From Streptomyces sp. BHT-5-2 (GTDB lineage Bacteria; Actinomycetota; Actinomycetes; Streptomycetales; Streptomycetaceae): a DNA stretch of 64,000 bases. A model generated the notes under the pieces. That model was not told the origin of the DNA. It did not search any database and saw nothing but the letters and a program-made list of their open reading frames with translations. The stretch is from positions 2,232,001 through 2,296,000 of the forward strand of contig NZ_CP081496.1 of the NCBI RefSeq assembly GCF_019774615.1, in the 5' to 3' direction. The stretch's first letter is position 1; each line of letters opens with the position of its first letter. The position numbers were made by a program, and so were the translations under genes. Positions 34,105 through 42,593 of the stretch are shown here, in pieces.

Positions 34105-34223
34105 GCGCGGCGGCATTCCCGGCCGCCCCGGAGGGAGACGGCGCCGGCCGCGGGCCCGCGGGGGCGTTGCCGCCCGGGGCAGGGAATCATGACGGGGCAG
34201 ACACCGAAGGACGGACGGACGAG

Positions 34224-34934
34224 ATGAGCAGCGACGACGCACAGCAGGGCGAGGCCGGCGGCGAGGACCAGGGCCGCACCGTACGGGTCGTGCTGGTCGA
34301 CGACCACCGGATGTTCCGCACCGGCGTCCAGGCCGAGATCGGCCGGACCGAGCAGACCCGGGTCGAGGTGGTCGGCGAGGCCGCCGACGTCGACCAGGCG
34401 ATCACGGTCATCACCGCCACCCGCCCCGAGGTCGTCCTCCTGGACGTGCACCTCCCCGGGGGCGGCGGCGTCGAGGTGCTGCGCCGCAGCGCCGCGATGA
34501 TGGCCGACCCCGAGCGGCCGGTCCGCTTCCTGGCGCTCTCCGTCTCCGACGCGGCCGAGGACGTCATCGGCGTCATCCGCGGCGGCGCCCGCGGCTATGT
34601 CACCAAGACGATCACCGGCACCGACCTCGTCGACGCGATCTTCCGGGTGGCCGACGGCGACGCGGTCTTCTCGCCGCGGCTGGCCGGCTTCGTCCTGGAC
34701 GCCTTCGCCTCGACGGACGCCCCGCCGGTGGACGAGGACATGGACCGCCTCACCCAGCGCGAGCGCGAGGTGCTCCGGCTGATCGCCCGCGGCTACGCCT
34801 ACAAGGAGATCGCCAAGCAGCTGTTCATCTCCGTCAAGACGGTTGAGTCACATGTCTCGGCCGTGCTGCGCAAGCTCCAGCTCTCGAACCGCCATGAACT
34901 CACCCGCTGGGCGGCCGCTCGCCGGCTGGTCTGA
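34224..34934 (+). CDS. LuxR/NarL-type response regulator of the PspC kinase
   Basis: This 236-residue regulator has a receiver domain (VVLVDDHRMFRTGVQAEI; phosphorylation site Asp74 in VVLLDVHLPGGGG; Ser in LALSVSD; Lys in YVTKTITG) and a LuxR helix-turn-helix (LTQREREVLRLIARGYAYKEIAKQLFISVKTVESHVSAVLRK). It is the partner of the adjacent PspC histidine kinase. The frame is open back to ATG 34101, which overlaps the kinase stop (ATGA) and would add 41 residues of Ala/Gly/Pro-rich sequence with poor third-position GC, so I prefer ATG 34224, although the overlap keeps the longer form possible. Confidence 0.92.
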   Translation: MSSDDAQQGEAGGEDQGRTVRVVLVDDHRMFRTGVQAEIGRTEQTRVEVVGEAADVDQAITVITATRPEVVLLDVHLPGGGGVEVLRRSAAMMADPERPVRFLALSVSDAAEDVIGVIRGGARGYVTKTITGTDLVDAIFRVADGDAVFSPRLAGFVLDAFASTDAPPVDEDMDRLTQREREVLRLIARGYAYKEIAKQLFISVKTVESHVSAVLRKLQLSNRHELTRWAAARRLV

Positions 34935-34963
34935 CCTGCGGATTCACCGAGAAGGGGGCGCAC

Positions 34964-34990
34964 GGGGGCGGACGAGTGGGAGCCGCCCCC
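34964..34990 (+). terminator. Hairpin terminator after the response regulator
   Basis: GGGGGCGG (34964-34971) pairs with CCGCCCCC (34983-34990) around an 11-base loop, 30 bases after the stop. Confidence 0.5.
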
Positions 34991-35149
34991 GCAGCGGAGG
35001 GCGCGAAGGGGGCGCGTAAAGAAGGCTTCAAGCCGGGCAACCAGGATCGTGTGGATCGCCATCTAAGGGCGCGGAGAGGCTCGCTGCCGAAGGCGGGGCC
35101 GGAACCACGCCCACGCCCCACGCGCACACGTCCTGGAGACGAGATCCCG

Positions 35150-36274
35150 ATGAGCCTGACGGGTACGCCTTTCTTCCTCTTCTCGATCCTGCTGTTGATC
35201 ATCGCCGTCGTGCTGCCGTTCGCCCTGTGGGGCAAGGTGGCCGGGCCGCCCCTGCTGCGGGGCCTGTCGCGGCTGCTGATGCTGCTGTTTGCGCAGGTCA
35301 CCGCCATCACGGTGGTCTTCGTCATGGTCAATAACGCCAACAACCTCTACGACAGCTGGGGCGACCTGCTCGGCACCGGCAACCACATCGACCAGGCCAG
35401 GAACCTCGGCCCGGACGGCCTGGGCGGCAAGAACCTCAAGGACGAGCCCAAGGTGCTCCAGCACTTCCGGCCGGCCGACGACCCGGTGCTGGGCGCCGGC
35501 GTCCAGATGACCGACCTCAAGGGCCAGATCTCCGGCGTCAACGGCGAGGTGTACGTCTGGCTGCCGCCGCAGTACAACGACCCCGCCTACAAGCACAAGA
35601 AGTTCCCGGTGGTCGAGCTGCTGCCCGGCTACCCCGGGTCCGCCAAGTCCTGGTTCGGCTCGCTCAAGGCCAACGAGCAGCTCGGCTCGCTGATGCAGAG
35701 CGGAGCGGTCAAGCCGTTCATCCTGGTGGCGCCGCGCACCAACGTCCTGCCCAACGCCGACAGCGGGTGCGTCAACATCCCCGGCAAGGTCAACGCCGAC
35801 AGCTGGCTGACCGTCGACGTCCGTCAGATGGTGATCGACAACTTCCGGGCCGGCGACAAGCCGGACTCCTGGGGCCTGGCCGGCTATTCGGCGGGCGCGC
35901 ACTGCGCCACCAAACTGGCGCTGGCCCACCCGGACCGGTACCGCGCCGCGGTCGGCATGTCCGGCTACAACGACCCGGCGATAGAGCGCGACTCGCTCGC
36001 CGGCAAGGACCCCAAGCTGCGCGTCGAGACCAACCCGATGCACATCCTCAAGGCCGCCAACGACGCCGGGAAGCCGCCCCGCACCGCGCTGTACATCTCG
36101 GGCGCGAGCGGCGACGGCTACCAGGCCGGAATGGGCCTGAAGCAGCTGGCGAAGCAGCCGACGACGGTGACCGTCGAGCAGATCTCGTCCGGTGCGGGCG
36201 GGCACACCGTGCCGGTGTGGAAGCGCCAAGTTCCGGAGATCTTCCGCTGGTTCGGGCTGCTGCTGCGGGGCTGA
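35150..36274 (+). CDS. Membrane-anchored alpha/beta hydrolase, esterase D/antigen 85 type
   Basis: This 374-residue protein has two or three N-terminal transmembrane helices (FFLFSILLLIIAVVLPFALWG and LLMLLFAQVTAITVVFVMV) that anchor an extracellular esterase domain. The domain begins VYVWLPPQYNDPAYKHKKFPVV and has the nucleophile Ser247 in GLAGYSAGAHCATKLAL, an acid residue in the following strand, and the catalytic His near GAGGHTVPVWK. This is the esterase D/antigen 85 superfamily, whose members act on mycolates, acyl groups or simple esters; the substrate here is unknown. ATG 35150 has GGAGACGAG upstream. A strong terminator follows 12 bases after the stop. Confidence 0.88.
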   Translation: MSLTGTPFFLFSILLLIIAVVLPFALWGKVAGPPLLRGLSRLLMLLFAQVTAITVVFVMVNNANNLYDSWGDLLGTGNHIDQARNLGPDGLGGKNLKDEPKVLQHFRPADDPVLGAGVQMTDLKGQISGVNGEVYVWLPPQYNDPAYKHKKFPVVELLPGYPGSAKSWFGSLKANEQLGSLMQSGAVKPFILVAPRTNVLPNADSGCVNIPGKVNADSWLTVDVRQMVIDNFRAGDKPDSWGLAGYSAGAHCATKLALAHPDRYRAAVGMSGYNDPAIERDSLAGKDPKLRVETNPMHILKAANDAGKPPRTALYISGASGDGYQAGMGLKQLAKQPTTVTVEQISSGAGGHTVPVWKRQVPEIFRWFGLLLRG

Positions 36275-36285
36275 CCGGCCGGCCC

Positions 36286-36323
36286 TCCGGCGGAATTCAC
36301 CCTTCGGGTGAAACTCCGCCGGA
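36286..36323 (+). terminator. Strong hairpin terminator after the esterase gene
   Basis: TCCGGCGGA/TCCGCCGGA with an inner stem TTCACCC-TTC-GGGTGAA forms a 38-base hairpin directly after the stop. Confidence 0.75.
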
Positions 36324-36696
36324 GTCGGCGGAAGCGGGCACAAACCCGCGCCGGGGACCGTTGTGCGAGTGACGGAGGTCATGCACGACGAAACGGGGGT
36401 TGGCGAAATGCGGGTCGACATCGATGACGGGTCGAGGCGGCACTCCGACGCCGAAGGGGCGCAACGCGTCCCGGACGGAAGGGAGACGGCCCGGCGGCCG
36501 GCTCCCATGGTGCCGTATGCCGGGCCGAGCGCCGATCGCACCACCTTCGAGTCGGAGTTCAGCCGGGTCGGCGGGTATGCGCAGGCGGTCCGTGCGGCCC
36601 GTGCGGACCGCCATGGCGGGCTGGCCGAACGACCGGAGATATTCGGGTAGTTCGGCGGGTATCCGCGGGCCCGCGAGGAGCACGCGGCGGGCCGCG
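36324..36696. other. 373 bp with one weak open frame
   Basis: A plus-strand frame (36363-36650, up to 95 residues) has GGAGGTC before an internal ATG (36381) but too close to it, and its third-position GC (about 75 percent) is below that of real genes here. A minus-strand frame of 129 codons also exists. I do not recognise either product, and either may be noncoding. The region lies between convergent genes. Confidence 0.35.
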
Positions 36697-37629
36697 CTAC
36701 GCGGGGCGGGTGGCTCCTGCGAAGGGCAGTTGGTCGAGTGGGGCGATCTGGACGGGTGCTCCCGGGTGCGGGGCGTGGATCATCTCGCCGCCGCCGATGT
36801 AGAGGCCCACATGACTGATGCCGGAGTAGAAGAACACCAGGTCCCCCGGGGCGAGATGGGGCCAGGCGACGCGAGTGCCGGAGGTGATCTGGGTGTAGGT
36901 GGTCCGGGGCAGGGTGACGCCGGCGGCCTTCCAGGCGGCCAGGGTCAGCCCGGAGCAGTCGTACGCGGCCGGGCCCGTCGCACCCCAGGCGTAGGGCCTG
37001 CCGAGGGCGGCGTGGGCGAAGGCCACCGCCCGGGCGGCGCGGTCGACGGGCGCAGGGGCCGGCCGCGCGGGTGCGGCCACGCTTGCCGCCGGCTCCGGAA
37101 CGCGCGGCGTCGAGCACTCGGCGGCGTACGGCGCGGCTTGTTCGGGGGCGCGGGGACCCGACGGCTCCGAGATACGGGGACCTGACCGCTCCAGGGCACG
37201 ACGGCCGGACGGCGCAGGCGTGCGGGGACCCGACGGCTCCAGGGCGCGGGGGTGTGACGGTTCCAGGGCGCGGGAGGCCGGCTGCTCCGGGCGGTGGGAA
37301 GTGGGCTGCTGCGGGCCGCGGGAGGCGGGCTGCTCCACCGCGTCAGGTCCGGCCTGTTCCGGCAGCCGTGGGGCGGTGGGATCCGGGGGGCGGTCCGTGG
37401 TGGTCGTGGGGTGGCTGCCGAGCCGGCGGACGCTGCCGAGGCGGCGGGCCCAGCCCGCCACCGCGGTCGCCTGGTGGCTGCCCGTGCGCTCCAGCACCGT
37501 GGCGCCGTCCAGATAGCGCTGCGGGTCCGCGACGAGCAGCAGCCCGCTGCGGGTGCTGCGCGCGGTACGGCCCAGGGCCGGCGGTGGTGTGAGCGGCGGC
37601 CGCTCACCGGCCGTGTGGTGCGACGCCAT
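36697..37629 (-). CDS. NlpC/P60 peptidase-like protein without an evident signal peptide
   Basis: This 310-residue protein ends with a complete NlpC/P60 domain (about residues 200-310): catalytic Cys in AAYDCSGLTLAAW, His in ISHVGLYIGGGEMIHAPHPG and a second His at its end. These enzymes cut gamma-D-glutamyl-diaminopimelate type bonds in peptidoglycan stems. The N-terminal 60 residues keep a remnant of the related gene at 38439-39572 (LLLVADPQRYLDGATVLERT compared with LMLAKDPQQFVDRNHLMEQL), and then there is a degenerate repeat of Glu/Pro/Ser/Gly/Arg (PSGPRAPE type). Signal peptide and coiled coil are missing, so export is unclear. ATG 37629 is chosen because it gives the MASH start seen in relatives; GGAAG is about 11 bases away. 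Confidence 0.82.
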   Translation of the reverse strand: MASHHTAGERPPLTPPPALGRTARSTRSGLLLVADPQRYLDGATVLERTGSHQATAVAGWARRLGSVRRLGSHPTTTTDRPPDPTAPRLPEQAGPDAVEQPASRGPQQPTSHRPEQPASRALEPSHPRALEPSGPRTPAPSGRRALERSGPRISEPSGPRAPEQAAPYAAECSTPRVPEPAASVAAPARPAPAPVDRAARAVAFAHAALGRPYAWGATGPAAYDCSGLTLAAWKAAGVTLPRTTYTQITSGTRVAWPHLAPGDLVFFYSGISHVGLYIGGGEMIHAPHPGAPVQIAPLDQLPFAGATRPA

Positions 37630-37887
37630 GGCGGCCGTCACTTCCTTCCCTGCGGGGCGGAACGACCGGCGGGGTACGGGCCCGGTCGTCTGAAGGAGGA
37701 AGCTAAGCCCGGGGTCACGACGAGAAACCCCCTTGCCCGGCATTGCCCGATTCCGACCGCGTGCGAGGCGGGGATGACCGGCCCTCCGCCCGGGACGGGG
37801 CCGAGGAACGGCGGGCGCTGACCGAAGCGGGCATCGCGGGCGCCCTGCCGGAAAGGGCGTGCTATGGGACGGATACGATCCAGCACT

Positions 37888-38241
37888 ATGGACGTAGTAA
37901 TCAATGTCTTCGTCGCCCTGCACATCATCGGCATCGCCTCCCTCCTGGGTGGCTTCCTGACCCAGATGAAGGCGATGGGCGCGGGCGCCGCCCGCTTCGT
38001 GCCGGCCATGCTGCACGGCGCGCTGACGATGCTGGTCACCGGCATCGTGCTGGTCGGCCTGAACCAGATGCAGGGCAACTCGATCAACAACATCAAGATC
38101 GGCATCAAGATGGCCGTCCTGGTGGTGATCCTGGCGCTGGTCTACGTCAAGCGCGACGAGGAGAAGCTCCCCAAGCCGCTCTTCGGCGCGGTCGGCGGGC
38201 TCACCATGTTCAACATCTTTCTCGCGGTGCTCTGGACCTGA
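37888..38241 (+). CDS. Small membrane protein, unknown function
   Basis: This 117-residue protein has four hydrophobic helices (VINVFVALHIIGIASLLGGFL, FVPAMLHGALTMLVTGIVLVG, IGIKMAVLVVILALVY and LFGAVGGLTMFNIFLAVLW). It is well conserved in Streptomyces by my recollection, but no function is known. The gene start is ATG 37888; a candidate -10 (TACGAT, about 37874-37879) lies close enough that the transcript could be nearly leaderless. It stands between two NlpC/P60 genes read in the opposite direction. Confidence 0.8.
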   Translation: MDVVINVFVALHIIGIASLLGGFLTQMKAMGAGAARFVPAMLHGALTMLVTGIVLVGLNQMQGNSINNIKIGIKMAVLVVILALVYVKRDEEKLPKPLFGAVGGLTMFNIFLAVLWT

Positions 38242-38286
38242 GCCCACGGGTCACGGGCCACAGGCCACACCGCCGTACCGACGGCT

Positions 38287-38352
38287 CACCGCGCGGTCAT
38301 CCCGCTCCCGCTCCGAAATCCGGAGGCGGAGGCGGCGGATGACCGCGCGGTG
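38287..38352 (+). terminator. 16-bp inverted repeat, terminator between convergent genes
   Basis: CACCGCGCGGTCATCC (38287-38302) and GGATGACCGCGCGGTG (38337-38352) pair perfectly, enclosing a smaller hairpin. It can serve both strands. Confidence 0.7.
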
Positions 38353-38438
38353 GCGTGTGGCGGGGTGTGAGGGGGGTGGCGTGCAGGGCCGCGGAGGCGG
38401 GGGCCGTCAAGGACGCGGGGTGCGCGCCCGTATGTCGG

Positions 38439-39572
38439 TTATCCGGGCCGGACGCTGCCGTAGATCGGCATGCCGTAGATCGACTCGACCCGGACGCTGG
38501 CGCCCGGGTGCGGGGCGTGGATCATCTCGCCGCCGCCGATGTACATCCCGACGTGGCTGATGTCGTTGAAGAAGAACACCAGGTCGCCGGGTTGGAGATC
38601 GCTGCTGGTGACCCGGGTGCCGACCTTGACCTGGTCCCAGGTCGTACGCGGCAGGTCGACCCCGGCGGCCCGCCACGCGGCCTGCGTCAGCCCCGAACAG
38701 TCGTAGGAGCTGGGTCCGGTCGCGCCCCAGACGTACGGTTTGCCGATCTGGGCGCGGGCGAAGGCGAGCGCCTTGCCGGCCTTGGTGGAGTACGAGCCGC
38801 TGTCGGACGTGCCGCCGCCGGAGCCCTGTCCGGAGCCGCTGCCGCCGGGCTGCTGCTGGCGCTGCTGGGCCTCCTTGCGGGCCTGCTCGGCGGCCTTGCG
38901 CTGGGCCTCGGCCTCCTTCTGCCGCTCCAACTCGGCAAGCCGCGCCTTCTCCTGGGCGGTCAGCCGGGACAGCAGCTCCCGGGCCTCGGCCAGCTTGGCC
39001 TGAACGTTTCGCTTGCTCTCCTTCAGAGACGCCTGCGACTCCTGGAGGCCCTCCAGGCTGTGGGTCGCCTCCGCCCGCTGGCGGGCGGCGGCCGCGGCCT
39101 GCTCCTCGTAGTCCGTGATCGCCTGCTTCTGCCGCCCGGTGAGCTGCTCCATCAGGTGGTTGCGGTCGACGAACTGCTGCGGGTCCTTGGCCAGCATCAG
39201 CTGGGCGGTCGGGCTGATCCCGCCGGTCTGGTACTGCGCCGAGGCGAACGCGCCCAGGCGGCGCCGGGACTCGTTCATCTTGTCCGCGCGCCGGGCGGCC
39301 TCGTCGAGCAGGCGGTTCACGGTGCGCTGCTGGCCGTCCGCCTTCTCCTTGGCGGCGTTGTACTTCTGGGTGGCCACCTCCGCCTGCTGGTAGAGGTCGT
39401 CGACCTTCTGCTTGACCTCCTCGATGGTCGGCTGCGGCGCCTTGGGGGCGGCGTTCGCGGTCTGCGAGAGCAGCGTGACCGAGGCCAGGGCGGCGGTGGT
39501 GAGCCCGGCCGCCGTACGACGGCCGCCGGGTGTGGCGAGTATGGGGGTGCGCGGCTTGCGGTGGGACGCCAA
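38439..39572 (-). CDS. NlpC/P60 peptidoglycan endopeptidase, c-di-AMP riboswitch controlled
   Basis: This 377-residue secreted hydrolase has a signal peptide (to about residue 44; TTAALASVTLLSQTANAAPK), a long coiled coil (about 50-230, RipC/CwlO-type, IEEVKQKVDDLYQQAEVATQ), a Gln/Gly/Ser linker and a C-terminal NlpC/P60 domain (about 265-377) with Cys in SYDCSGLTQAAW and His in SHVGMYIGGGEMIHAPHPG. The coiled coil probably keeps the enzyme inactive until a partner, for example an FtsEX-type complex, binds, as in related enzymes. Start TTG 39572 is fixed by GGAAGGAG nine bases upstream; a cyclic-di-AMP riboswitch ends three bases before that site. A related gene lies at 36697-37629. Confidence 0.92.
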   Translation of the reverse strand: MASHRKPRTPILATPGGRRTAAGLTTAALASVTLLSQTANAAPKAPQPTIEEVKQKVDDLYQQAEVATQKYNAAKEKADGQQRTVNRLLDEAARRADKMNESRRRLGAFASAQYQTGGISPTAQLMLAKDPQQFVDRNHLMEQLTGRQKQAITDYEEQAAAAARQRAEATHSLEGLQESQASLKESKRNVQAKLAEARELLSRLTAQEKARLAELERQKEAEAQRKAAEQARKEAQQRQQQPGGSGSGQGSGGGTSDSGSYSTKAGKALAFARAQIGKPYVWGATGPSSYDCSGLTQAAWRAAGVDLPRTTWDQVKVGTRVTSSDLQPGDLVFFFNDISHVGMYIGGGEMIHAPHPGASVRVESIYGMPIYGSVRPG

Positions 39573-39591
39573 GGCCGGCGACTCCTTCCGT

Positions 39592-39745
39592 GGACCGCCT
39601 ACCGGGTTAGCTGTCGGGTTCGGGCGGTGTGCTGACGGAAGGCTTGCCCTACGACCCGTGCGCCCGCCTGGCGACGGTCGCACCGGTCGATTCACCCCGG
39701 TGGTGCGTGTCGGGTCCCCGGCTCCGGGTGCCTGACGGCAGGTCC
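39592..39745 (-). ncRNA. Cyclic-di-AMP (ydaO/yuaA) riboswitch
   Basis: On the minus strand the conserved elements appear in order: GCCGGGGACCCGAC, GGGGTGAATCGACC, AGGGCAAGCC, then CCGAACCCGACAGCTAACC followed by CGGTAGGCGG, which is the hallmark 3' end of this class. P1 closes with GGACC and GGTCC (39745-39741 and 39596-39592). In actinobacteria this riboswitch commonly controls cell wall hydrolases, as here. High c-di-AMP is expected to lower expression. The ribosome site follows directly, and no obvious separate terminator is seen, so both transcriptional and translational control are possible. Confidence 0.92.
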
Positions 39746-39966
39746 GGACTCGGCGGGGGCGGCCCGTGCGAACGCTGTCGTCCGCTGGGACGGCGGGCTG
39801 CCCGAGCGAGACCGTAGCCAACTCGTGTGGCTCCTGTGAAGGCTGGTGTTCGATATGCCCGAAACCTTTTTGTGACCAGAATGTGAGCGGCCCCAGGTTT
39901 GCGCACCACCGCACACGACGGCGACCCCTCCGTGCGGTACCGGCCAATCCGCCACTCCGCAACCAC

Positions 39967-39989
39967 GTGTCAGTGCGGCGGCCTAAACT
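39967..39989 (+). promoter_or_regulatory. PafBC-type DNA-damage promoter of pcrA
   Basis: GTGTCAGTG, eight bases, then TAAACT matches the RecA-independent damage-promoter consensus TTGTCRGTG-N8-TAnnnT with a single change (G for the first T). The transcript would start at about 39996, three bases before the pcrA ATG, so it would be almost leaderless. Mycobacterial UvrD-family helicase genes belong to this regulon, which supports the call. Confidence 0.65.
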
Positions 39990-39998
39990 CGGTGGGCG

Positions 39999-42482
39999 AT
40001 GAGCAGCCTCTTTGACGACAGCTTCCTGGCGGACCTCGGCCCCGCGGACGAGGAGCCCCCGCCGCCGCCCGAGGACGAGCACGGCCCGGCCCCGGAGGAG
40101 ATCCCCGCCGACCTCTTCGGCGGGAGGTTCGACGCGCCCGCGCCCAGGGAGCCGTACTACCGCGACGGCGCCGCCCGCCCGGCCATCGACCCGGCGGCGC
40201 TCCTGGAGGGGCTCAACGACCAGCAGAAGGCCGCCGTGGTCCACAGCGGCGGCCCGCTGCTGATCGTCGCCGGCGCCGGCTCCGGCAAGACCCGGGTGCT
40301 CACCCACCGGATCGCCCACCTGCTCGCCGAGCGCCACGTCCACCCCGGCCAGATCCTCGCGATCACCTTCACCAACAAGGCCGCGGGCGAGATGAAGGAG
40401 CGGGTCGAGCAGCTGGTCGGCCCGCGCGCGCACGCGATGTGGGTCTCCACCTTCCACAGCGCCTGCGTGCGGATCCTGCGCCGCGAGTCCAAGAAGCTCG
40501 GCTTCACGTCCTCCTTCTCGATCTACGACGCGGCCGACTCCAAGCGCCTGATGGCCCTGGTCTGCCGCGATCTCGATCTGGACCCCAAGCGCTTCCCGCC
40601 CAAGTCCTTCAGCGCGAAGATCTCCAACCTCAAGAACGAGCTCATCGACGAGGAGACCTTCGCCGGGACGGCCGCCGACGGCTTCGAGAAGACCCTGGCC
40701 CAGGCGTACGCGATGTACCAGGCCCGGCTGCGCGAGGCCAACGCCCTGGACTTCGACGACATCATCATGACGACGGTCCACCTGCTCCAGGCGTTCCCGG
40801 ACGTCGCCGAGCACTACCGCCGTCGCTTCCGCCACGTCCTCGTCGACGAGTACCAGGACACCAACCACGCCCAGTACACCCTCGTCCGCGAGCTCGTCGG
40901 CCCCGGCACAGCCGAGGCGCCCGCCGCCGAGCTGTGCGTCGTCGGTGACGCCGACCAGTCGATCTACGCCTTCCGCGGCGCCACGATCCGCAACATCCTC
41001 CAGTTCGAGGAGGACTACCCGGACGCCACCACGATCCTCCTGGAGCAGAACTACCGCTCCTCGCAGACGATCCTCTCCGCCGCCAACGCCGTCATCGAGC
41101 GCAACGAGAACCGCCGCCCCAAGAACCTCTGGACGGACGCCGGCGCCGGCCCCAGGATCACCGGCTATGTCGCCGACACCGAGCACGACGAGGCCCAGTT
41201 CGTCGCCGACGAGATCGACCGGCTCACCGACGCCGGCGACGCCAAGGCCGGCGACGTCGCGGTCTTCTACCGCACCAACGCCCAGTCCCGGGTCTTCGAG
41301 GAGATCTTCATCCGGGTCGGGCTGCCCTACAAGGTCGTCGGCGGCGTGCGCTTCTACGAGCGCAAGGAGGTCCGCGACATCCTCGCCTACCTCCGGGTGC
41401 TCGCCAACCCCGAGGACGCCGTCCCGCTGCGCCGGATCCTCAACGTCCCCAAGCGCGGCATCGGCGACCGCGCCGAGGCGATGATCGAGGCCCTGGCGCT
41501 GCGCGAGAAGATCACCTTCCCGCAGGCGCTGCGCCGGGTCGACGAGGCGTACGGCATGGCCGCCCGCTCCGCCAACGCCGTCAAGCGGTTCAACGTCCTG
41601 ATGGAGGAGCTGCGCACGATCGTGGAGTCCGGGGCCGGCCCCGCCACGGTCCTGGAGGCCGTGATGGAGCGCACCGGCTATCTCGCCGAACTCCAGTCGT
41701 CCACCGACCCCCAGGACGAGACCCGGATCGAGAACCTCCAGGAACTCGCCTCCGTGGCCCTGGAGTTCGAGCAGGAGCGCGGCGAGGAAAATCCCGGCAC
41801 GCTCGCGGAATTCCTGGAGCAGGTCGCCCTGGTCGCCGACTCCGACCAGATCCCCGACGAGGACGAGGACGGCACGGGCGTCATCACCCTCATGACCCTG
41901 CACACCGCCAAGGGCCTGGAGTTCCCGGTCGTCTTCCTGACCGGCATGGAGGACGGCGTCTTCCCGCACATGCGCGCGCTCGGCCAGACCAAGGAGCTGG
42001 AGGAGGAGCGCCGGCTCGCCTACGTCGGCATCACCCGCGCCCGCGAGCGGCTCTACGTCACCCGCTCCACGATGCGCAGCGCCTGGGGCCAGCCCTCGTA
42101 CAACCCGGCCTCCCGCTTCCTGGAGGAGATCCCGGACGAGTACCTGGACTGGAAGCGCACCGGCCCCGCGACGCCGTCCGCGTCCATGGGCGGGCTGTCG
42201 TCGTCGCGCGGCTCCTCCGGCGGGGGAGGCATCGGCGGCGGGATCGGGGCCTCGCTGTCGTCGGCGCGGTCCAAGGGGCCGAGCGGCTTCGCGACCCGGC
42301 GGGCCGCCGACCGCCCGGTGGTCTCGCTGGCCGTCGGCGACCGCGTCACCCACGACAGCTTCGGGCTGGGCACCGTCGTCGGCGTCAAGGGCAGCGGGGA
42401 CAACGCCGAGGCGACCATCGACTTCGGCGGCGAGAAGCCCAAGCGCCTCCTGCTGCGCTACGCACCGGTGGAGAAGCTCTGA
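39999..42482 (+). CDS. pcrA: ATP-dependent DNA helicase PcrA/UvrD
   Basis: This 827-residue superfamily 1 helicase unwinds DNA in repair and clears replication intermediates. All motifs are present: Q/N-terminal LNDQQKAAVVH, Walker A GAGSGKTRV, TFTNKAAGEMKER, motif II VDEYQDTN, QNYRSS, TLHTAKGLEFPVVFLTG, and VAYVGITRARERLY-type motif VI. After a Ser/Gly-rich linker it has the C-terminal UvrD Tudor-like domain (GDRVTHDSFGLGTVVGVKGS), which binds RNA polymerase in PcrA homologues. The N-terminal 60 residues are acidic and Pro-rich, an extension seen in actinobacteria. ATG 39999 lies just after a damage-type promoter. A bidirectional terminator separates it from the M23 gene. Confidence 0.97.
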   Translation: MSSLFDDSFLADLGPADEEPPPPPEDEHGPAPEEIPADLFGGRFDAPAPREPYYRDGAARPAIDPAALLEGLNDQQKAAVVHSGGPLLIVAGAGSGKTRVLTHRIAHLLAERHVHPGQILAITFTNKAAGEMKERVEQLVGPRAHAMWVSTFHSACVRILRRESKKLGFTSSFSIYDAADSKRLMALVCRDLDLDPKRFPPKSFSAKISNLKNELIDEETFAGTAADGFEKTLAQAYAMYQARLREANALDFDDIIMTTVHLLQAFPDVAEHYRRRFRHVLVDEYQDTNHAQYTLVRELVGPGTAEAPAAELCVVGDADQSIYAFRGATIRNILQFEEDYPDATTILLEQNYRSSQTILSAANAVIERNENRRPKNLWTDAGAGPRITGYVADTEHDEAQFVADEIDRLTDAGDAKAGDVAVFYRTNAQSRVFEEIFIRVGLPYKVVGGVRFYERKEVRDILAYLRVLANPEDAVPLRRILNVPKRGIGDRAEAMIEALALREKITFPQALRRVDEAYGMAARSANAVKRFNVLMEELRTIVESGAGPATVLEAVMERTGYLAELQSSTDPQDETRIENLQELASVALEFEQERGEENPGTLAEFLEQVALVADSDQIPDEDEDGTGVITLMTLHTAKGLEFPVVFLTGMEDGVFPHMRALGQTKELEEERRLAYVGITRARERLYVTRSTMRSAWGQPSYNPASRFLEEIPDEYLDWKRTGPATPSASMGGLSSSRGSSGGGGIGGGIGASLSSARSKGPSGFATRRAADRPVVSLAVGDRVTHDSFGLGTVVGVKGSGDNAEATIDFGGEKPKRLLLRYAPVEKL

Positions 42483-42512
42483 AGCTCTAGAACCCCGTCC
42501 CGGCCGAGCGGA

Positions 42513-42557
42513 AAGCGCCCGGGGTCCGTCGCGGTGTGCGGCGGGCCCCGGGCGCTT
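42513..42557. terminator. Bidirectional terminator between pcrA and the M23 gene
   Basis: AAGCGCCCGGGG (42513-42524) and CCCCGGGCGCTT (42546-42557) pair perfectly over 12 bp. The stem ends in A and T on either side, so both strands get a short U-tract. Confidence 0.75.
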
Positions 42558-42593
42558 CTTCCCCGCGCCCGGCGGCGCGGGGCCCGTACGGGC

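Noticed and set aside
34101..34223. N-terminal extension of the response regulator from ATG 34101
   Set aside because: Codon use is poor and the residues are low-complexity, although the ATGA overlap keeps it possible.
38439..42353. Very long minus-strand open frame antisense to pcrA
   Set aside because: Only its first 1134 bases from the right-hand TTG form the NlpC/P60 gene; the rest is the mirror of pcrA codons, a normal artefact of high-GC DNA.
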